A stretch of 64,000 bases of DNA from Methylobacterium sp. Leaf91 (GTDB lineage Bacteria; Pseudomonadota; Alphaproteobacteria; Rhizobiales; Beijerinckiaceae): NCBI RefSeq assembly GCF_001422815.1, contig NZ_LMMP01000004.1, positions 62,001 through 126,000 on the forward strand. Direction: 5' to 3'. Each line of letters begins with the position of its first letter. Within the stretch, counting starts at the first letter, position 1. The notes under the pieces are model-generated. The model had not been told where the DNA came from and made no database searches. It saw only the letters and a list, made by a program, of their open reading frames with translations. Positions 60,014 to 64,000 of the stretch are shown here, piece after piece. Made by a program: the position numbers and the translations under genes.

Positions 60014-60502
60014 ATGAAGTACCGCATGATAGGGTTAACGCGGCGTAACTTCGGGGCGGTCGCGTTGGCGTCGTGCCTCGCCGCACCTCGAAGCGCCTCG
60101 GCGGGGCAGGGGCTGATCGCCCTCAACGGTTTCGACGCGGTGAGCTACTTCCTTGACCCCGAAGGCCAGCCGGTCGCCGGCAAAGCCACCTACGAATGGG
60201 TCTGGAAGAACCGGACCTGGCGCTTTTCGAAAGCGAGCAATCTCGCGGCGTTCCGGGATGCGCCGTCGGTCTACGCACCGCGTCTCGGCGGCTACGATCC
60301 GATCGGGATCGTCGATGGCCGGATCGTCGATACGGACCCGCTGGTCTTCGCGATCCTGCCCGGTCCGACGGGAGATGCGCTCTACCTGTTCCGCAACTCT
60401 GAACATCGTGCGAAGGTCGTGGCGTCTCCCGCCATCATCGGGGTGGCGGAAGAGACGTGGCCGAGCTTGAAGTCGCTCACGGAGGACGGCGTGACCCGCT
60501 GA
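60014..60502 (+). CDS. YHS-domain-like secreted protein
   Basis: A 162-residue protein with a Tat-type signal: LTRRNFGAVALASCLAAPRS. The mature domain begins ALNGFDAVSYFLDPEGQPVA, followed by YEWVWKNRTWRFSKASNLAA and YAPRLGGYDPIGIVDGRIVD, the pattern of YHS-domain proteins (GYDxVxYF, W.F.s...L..F). Family cysteine/metal ligands are not evident: the only Cys is in the signal. Function unknown. An ATG at 60026 is an alternative start, giving a shorter signal. It is divergent from eipA. Confidence 0.82.
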   Translation: MKYRMIGLTRRNFGAVALASCLAAPRSASAGQGLIALNGFDAVSYFLDPEGQPVAGKATYEWVWKNRTWRFSKASNLAAFRDAPSVYAPRLGGYDPIGIVDGRIVDTDPLVFAILPGPTGDALYLFRNSEHRAKVVASPAIIGVAEETWPSLKSLTEDGVTR

Positions 60503-60516
60503 CACGGGCGCCCCGG

Positions 60517-61374
60517 TCAGGGCCGCGCGGTGTGACCCTCCCGGATCGTATTCAGGTTGGGCCCGCGATCGGGGAGTCCGAGACGGCTGGTATAGCTCGG
60601 ATCCCCAAGGGCTGCGAAAGGGCCGTTGCGGTAGAAGATGCGGTAATGGCCATAGGTGATCTCGCGCCCCGAGGGCACGACGACCCTGCCGCCGGCCGTG
60701 GTCAGCACATGATCCCCGGCGGCCGTGTCCCACTCCATGGTCGGGCCGCAGCGGACATAGATATCGGCCTCGCCCGAGGCGATGAGGCAGAATTTCAGGG
60801 CCGAGGCCACGCCCCGCCTCTGACCGATGGGAAGGCCGGCGAGACAGGCCTCCGTCTCGGTGTCGCCGTGGCGGCGGCTGACCAGGGCCACGAGCCCGTC
60901 CTCCGGTACTTTCCGGACCCGGATCGCATTCCGCCCTGTCGGTCGCCCGCGATGGATCACCGCCTCGAACGCGGTGACGCCGGCCCCCCAGACGCGGCCG
61001 ATACCCGGACCGGCCACGGCCGAGGCCACCGGCCTGTTTCCTTCGATCAGGCAGATATTGACGCTGTAATCCGGGTTTCCCGCGAGAAAATCGCGCGTTC
61101 CGTCCAATGGATCGACCAGAAAGAACAGGTCGGCCGGCGGCAGGTCGTGGGTGGATTCCTCGGAAACGATCGGGATCGTCGGATAACGCTGCTTCAGCGC
61201 TTCGATGATCAGCTTTTCGGAGGCGATATCGGCGACGCTCGAAGGGGTCCCGTCCGGCTTGATCACGTGTGCGCAATCGCCACCATGATGTCGTCGGAGG
61301 ATGTCGCCCGCTTCGCAGGCGATGTCGGTCAATGTCGTCGCGATGCTGTCGCGCATCCGCGGATCGAGGGGCAT
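60517..61374 (-). CDS. cysQ: 3'(2'),5'-bisphosphate nucleotidase CysQ (inositol monophosphatase superfamily)
   Basis: A 285-residue Mg-dependent phosphatase, probably hydrolysing PAP from sulfate assimilation. Motifs: DGTPSSVADIASEKLIIEAL, IVSEESTHDLPP, the metal-binding DPLDGTRDFLAGNPDYSVNI and the C-terminal METDxAAGD-type block CGPTMEWDTAAGDHVLTTAG. The combination FLAGNPDYSVNI and EWDTAAGDHVL fits CysQ better than SuhB or HisN. It converges on the YHS gene (14 bases between stops) and is divergent from chpT. Confidence 0.9.
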   Translation of the reverse strand: MPLDPRMRDSIATTLTDIACEAGDILRRHHGGDCAHVIKPDGTPSSVADIASEKLIIEALKQRYPTIPIVSEESTHDLPPADLFFLVDPLDGTRDFLAGNPDYSVNICLIEGNRPVASAVAGPGIGRVWGAGVTAFEAVIHRGRPTGRNAIRVRKVPEDGLVALVSRRHGDTETEACLAGLPIGQRRGVASALKFCLIASGEADIYVRCGPTMEWDTAAGDHVLTTAGGRVVVPSGREITYGHYRIFYRNGPFAALGDPSYTSRLGLPDRGPNLNTIREGHTARP

Positions 61375-61566
61375 GGGAAAGTCTTGCCTTGCGAGCCGCG
61401 CCTTGTCGACTCTAGAGTCGGCTTCAAAGCGTCCTACGCACTCGTCGCGTCGCTTTTCAAAGCATGCTGTGCCGTCTATCGGTGCCGCACCCAGTCGGTT
61501 TCATCTCTCGGAGCCGACGGACCGGCCGCATCGGCGGCCCATTCATTGCCCTGTGCGGAGAGCACG

Positions 61567-62301
61567 ATGACCCCCGTCGATCTCGATTCCCTCGATCTCT
61601 CCGCGCTGCTGTGCTCGCGCGTCTGCCACGATGTGATCAGCCCCGTCGGCGCCATCGTGAACGGGCTCGAAGTCCTGGAGGACGAGAGCGACACCTCGAT
61701 GCGGGAATTCGCCCTCGAACTCATCAGCAAGAGCGCGAAACAGGCCTCGGCGCGGCTGCAATTCGCCCGCATCGCCTTCGGCGCCGCCGGATCGGCGGGC
61801 GCCTCGATCGACCTCGCCGATGCCGAGAAGGTCTCCCGCGGGATGTTCGGCGACGAGAAGACCCAGCTGACCTGGAGCGCGCCGCAGGCGCTTTATCCGA
61901 AGAACAAGGTCAAGCTCCTGCTCAACCTCGTGATGATCGCCACCACGACGATCCCGCGCGGCGGCCGCATCGACGTCGTCGTGAGCGGCGACGGCGAGGC
62001 TCCCTCCATCGTCATCAGGTCGAAGGGGTCGCATGCTCGCATCCCGGCCCATGTGGAGGATCTGATCGCGGGAACGCCGGAGAACGGCGCGGTGGACGCG
62101 CACAGCATCCTGCCGTTCTATGCGGGCCTCGTCGCCCGTGTCGCCGCGATGAACGTGCGCTTCGGGATCGAAGGCGACGAAGTGACGATCAGCGCGGAGC
62201 CCGTCGTAGACGCCGTCGCGCCGGCCTCGCCCCCCGCCGCTGCCCCGGTGGAGGATACCCGCCCCTCCGACAGCGAGCCCCCCGAAACCTCGCTCGCCTG
62301 A
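61567..62301 (+). CDS. chpT: Histidine phosphotransferase ChpT
   Basis: ChpT relays phosphate from the CckA hybrid kinase to the cell-cycle regulators CtrA and CpdR in alphaproteobacteria. The 244-residue product has the defining phosphoacceptor helix LCSRVCHDVISPVGAIVNGL (His21), then EVLEDESDTSMREFALELIS and SARLQFARIAFGAAGSAGAS, and a degenerate Bergerat-like C-terminal domain (KVKLLLNLVMIATTTIPRGG). The last 30 residues are a Pro/Ala/Glu-rich tail. It lies 145 bases before cheA on the same strand. Confidence 0.93.
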   Translation: MTPVDLDSLDLSALLCSRVCHDVISPVGAIVNGLEVLEDESDTSMREFALELISKSAKQASARLQFARIAFGAAGSAGASIDLADAEKVSRGMFGDEKTQLTWSAPQALYPKNKVKLLLNLVMIATTTIPRGGRIDVVVSGDGEAPSIVIRSKGSHARIPAHVEDLIAGTPENGAVDAHSILPFYAGLVARVAAMNVRFGIEGDEVTISAEPVVDAVAPASPPAAAPVEDTRPSDSEPPETSLA

Positions 62302-62446
62302 TCACGGGCCCGACTGTCGCGGCAGGCCTCAATCAAATCCTGCCGCGACTTGTGGATTTGTCTCTCTCTCGAAACTCTTCACTAACCTGTCGGCCTCAAG
62401 GTGGACTTCGCACAAACCTAGTGCGCGTCTGGACCGAGTGCCTCTA

Positions 62447-64000
62447 ATGGATGACTTGCTGCGTGAGTTTCTGACCGAGAGCGCAGAGCATCTCGACACG
62501 GTGGACGCCGAACTCGTCCGCTTCGAGCAGGACCCCAACAACCAGACGATCCTGCGGAACATTTTCCGCCTCGTCCACACGATCAAGGGCACGTGCGGCT
62601 TCCTCGGCCTTCCGCGCCTGGAAGCGCTGGCGCATGCAGCCGAGACGCTGATGGGCCAGTTCCGCGACGGCATGCCGGTGAGCAGCCCCGCCGTCAGCCT
62701 GATCCTGGTGACGCTGGACCGGCTCAAGCAGATCCTCGGCGATCTCGAGATCGCCGGCACCGAGCCGGCCGGAAACGACGACGACCTGATCAATGCCCTC
62801 GACGCCATGTCGGCCGCCCCGTTCGTGGCACCGGCCGCCGTGGTCGAGACAAAGCTCCCCGACCCCGTCGTGCGTGAGCTCAAGCCCGGCGAAGTCTCCC
62901 TCGACGATCTGGAGCGCGCCTTCCTCGAAGCCGAAGGTCCCGACCTGTCGGAGCCGCTCCTGCTGGAGCCGGCACCCATCGCCATGGCCGAACCGAAGCA
63001 GCCCGAATTCACCGCTCCCGAGTTCGAACCTGCGTCGCTGGCCGAGGATTCGTCCTCGAAGGGCGCCAACCGGAAGAACGGGTCGGACGCTCCCTCCGGG
63101 GAATCCGAGGGCGGAGCCTCGAAGGTCCAGAGCATCCGCGTCAACGTGGACACGCTCGAACACCTCATGACGATGGTGTCCGAGCTGGTGCTGACCCGCA
63201 ACCAGCTCCTCGAGATCGCCCGTCGCCACGACGATTCCACCTACAAGGTTCCCCTGCAGCGCCTCAGCCATGTGACGGCCGAGCTGCAGGAAGGCGTCAT
63301 GAAGACGCGCATGCAGCCGATCGGCAATGCCTGGCAGAAGCTGCCGCGCGTGGTTCGCGACCTGTCGTCGGAACTCGGCAAGCAGATCGAGCTCATCATG
63401 AGCGGCGCCGAGACCGAGCTGGACCGTCAGGTGCTCGAGGTCATCAAGGACCCGCTCACCCACATGGTGCGCAATTCGGCCGACCACGGCATCGAATCCA
63501 CCGCCGACCGGAAAGCGGCGGGCAAGCCGGCCCGTGGCACGATCCGTCTCGCCGCCTATCACGAGGGCGGAACGATCACGATCGAGATCGCCGACGACGG
63601 CAAGGGCCTCGATCTCGCCGCCATCCGCCGCAAGGCGGTGGAGCGCAACGTCGCGAGCCAGTCCGAGATCGACAAGATGACCGACGCCCAGGTGGCGAAG
63701 TTCATCTTCCATCCCGGCTTCTCGACGGCGAAGGCGGTCACCTCGGTGTCCGGCCGCGGCGTCGGCATGGATGTGGTGAAGACCAATATCGAGCTGATCG
63801 GCGGCGTCATCGACATCAACACGCAGCTCGGCCGCGGCACCACCTTCACCATCAAGATCCCGCTCACGCTGGCGATCATCGCCGCCCTCATCGTCAAGGC
63901 CGGCGACCTTCGCTACGCCGTGCCGCAGGTGGCCGTGCTGGAACTCGTGCGCGTCGACAAGGCCACGGCCCAGAAGGTCGAGCGCATCAACGGATCGCCG
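62447..64000 (+). CDS. cheA: Chemotaxis histidine kinase CheA (3' end beyond window)
   Basis: Open for 518 codons to the right edge. The P1 phosphotransfer domain opens MDDLLREFLTESAEHLDTVD with phosphoacceptor His44 in FRLVHTIKGTCGFLGLPRLE. A Pro/Glu-rich linker holds the P2 region, shorter than in E. coli. P3 dimerisation: SIRVNVDTLEHLMTMVSELV, LTRNQLLEIARRH. The P4 kinase has N box KDPLTHMVRNSADHGIESTA, G1 IEIADDGKGLDLAAI, FHPGFSTA and G2 VSGRGVGMDVVKTNIE. P5 (CheW-like) starts near LTLAIIAALIVKAGDLRYAV and is cut. It signals to CheY for flagellar control. Confidence 0.97.
   Translation, partial: MDDLLREFLTESAEHLDTVDAELVRFEQDPNNQTILRNIFRLVHTIKGTCGFLGLPRLEALAHAAETLMGQFRDGMPVSSPAVSLILVTLDRLKQILGDLEIAGTEPAGNDDDLINALDAMSAAPFVAPAAVVETKLPDPVVRELKPGEVSLDDLERAFLEAEGPDLSEPLLLEPAPIAMAEPKQPEFTAPEFEPASLAEDSSSKGANRKNGSDAPSGESEGGASKVQSIRVNVDTLEHLMTMVSELVLTRNQLLEIARRHDDSTYKVPLQRLSHVTAELQEGVMKTRMQPIGNAWQKLPRVVRDLSSELGKQIELIMSGAETELDRQVLEVIKDPLTHMVRNSADHGIESTADRKAAGKPARGTIRLAAYHEGGTITIEIADDGKGLDLAAIRRKAVERNVASQSEIDKMTDAQVAKFIFHPGFSTAKAVTSVSGRGVGMDVVKTNIELIGGVIDINTQLGRGTTFTIKIPLTLAIIAALIVKAGDLRYAVPQVAVLELVRVDKATAQKVERINGSP

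Overview
The window is high-GC, densely coded chromosomal DNA from an alphaproteobacterium of the Hyphomicrobiales (Rhizobiales). It is most likely from Methylobacteriaceae (Methylobacterium/Methylorubrum). The evidence is the fliX<>flgI-cheL-flbY flagellar arrangement, a ChpT phosphotransferase next to cheA, DUF1134/EipA, TIGR02302 beside lysA and an LptM-type lipoprotein, an MMAB-type cobalamin adenosyltransferase next to etfBA, and a PQQ-type beta-propeller protein. The genus is inferred from gene content only. The region is essentially core genome: I see no prophage, insertion sequence, CRISPR array, tRNA or rRNA. The origin region is probably inside or close to it, because rpsT, dnaA, dnaN and recF lie together on the minus strand.

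Layout. 1-2720: fliX (cut by the edge) divergent from flgI-cheL-flbY, with a sigma-54-like site before flgI. 2725-4840: a stub porin-like protein, a membrane-anchored coiled-coil protein and a gene-poor AT-richer patch holding two copies of a 17-bp palindrome. 4841-8276: purL-bolA-DUF29-grxD on the minus strand. 8434-12498: a hydrolase-like membrane protein, recQ and a LysE-type exporter. 12616-13408: DUF5993 plus a DsbB-like protein. 13410-18526: rpsT, dnaA, dnaN and recF with a textbook rpsT promoter and terminator. 18826-20151: GST, a VOC protein and a small membrane protein. 20397-25375: ubiE-ubiB-coaBC divergent from mutM, with a 112-bp nested palindrome between ubiE and ubiB. 25383-29264: YidB-like, a small secreted protein and uvrB. 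29342-35761: a plus-strand run (VOC, transglutaminase-like, SDR, ankyrin, PQQ propeller, membrane protein, thioesterase) interrupted by a 15-base C tract. 35795-38658: an orphan double ABC ATPase and deoB. 38772-42410: lytic transglycosylase, esterase, DUF1192, then a CobW GTPase with a small partner behind a Zur-like operator. 42605-46583: TetR, DUF2852, upp, quinone oxidoreductase and small membrane proteins. 46804-48303: an RTX protein. 48382-52101: adenosyltransferase, etfB, etfA and hbd. 52134-59891: PagL-like, HIG1, TIGR02302, lysA, lptM, a Cys-rich protein, a coiled-coil protein and eipA, with two inverted copies of a ~110-bp dispersed repeat. 60014-64000: YHS protein, cysQ, chpT and the start of cheA.

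Functional themes are replication and repair (dnaA, dnaN, recF, recQ, uvrB, mutM), ubiquinone and CoA synthesis, nucleotide metabolism and salvage (purL, upp, deoB, cysQ), electron-transfer flavoprotein with B12 adenosylation, envelope maintenance, and motility or cell-cycle signalling at both edges. The least explained items are an RTX protein whose N-terminal half looks like a papain-fold hydrolase, a PQQ-type propeller lacking the catalytic aspartate, the CobW/Zur locus, the dispersed repeats and the palindromes in the gene-poor patches.
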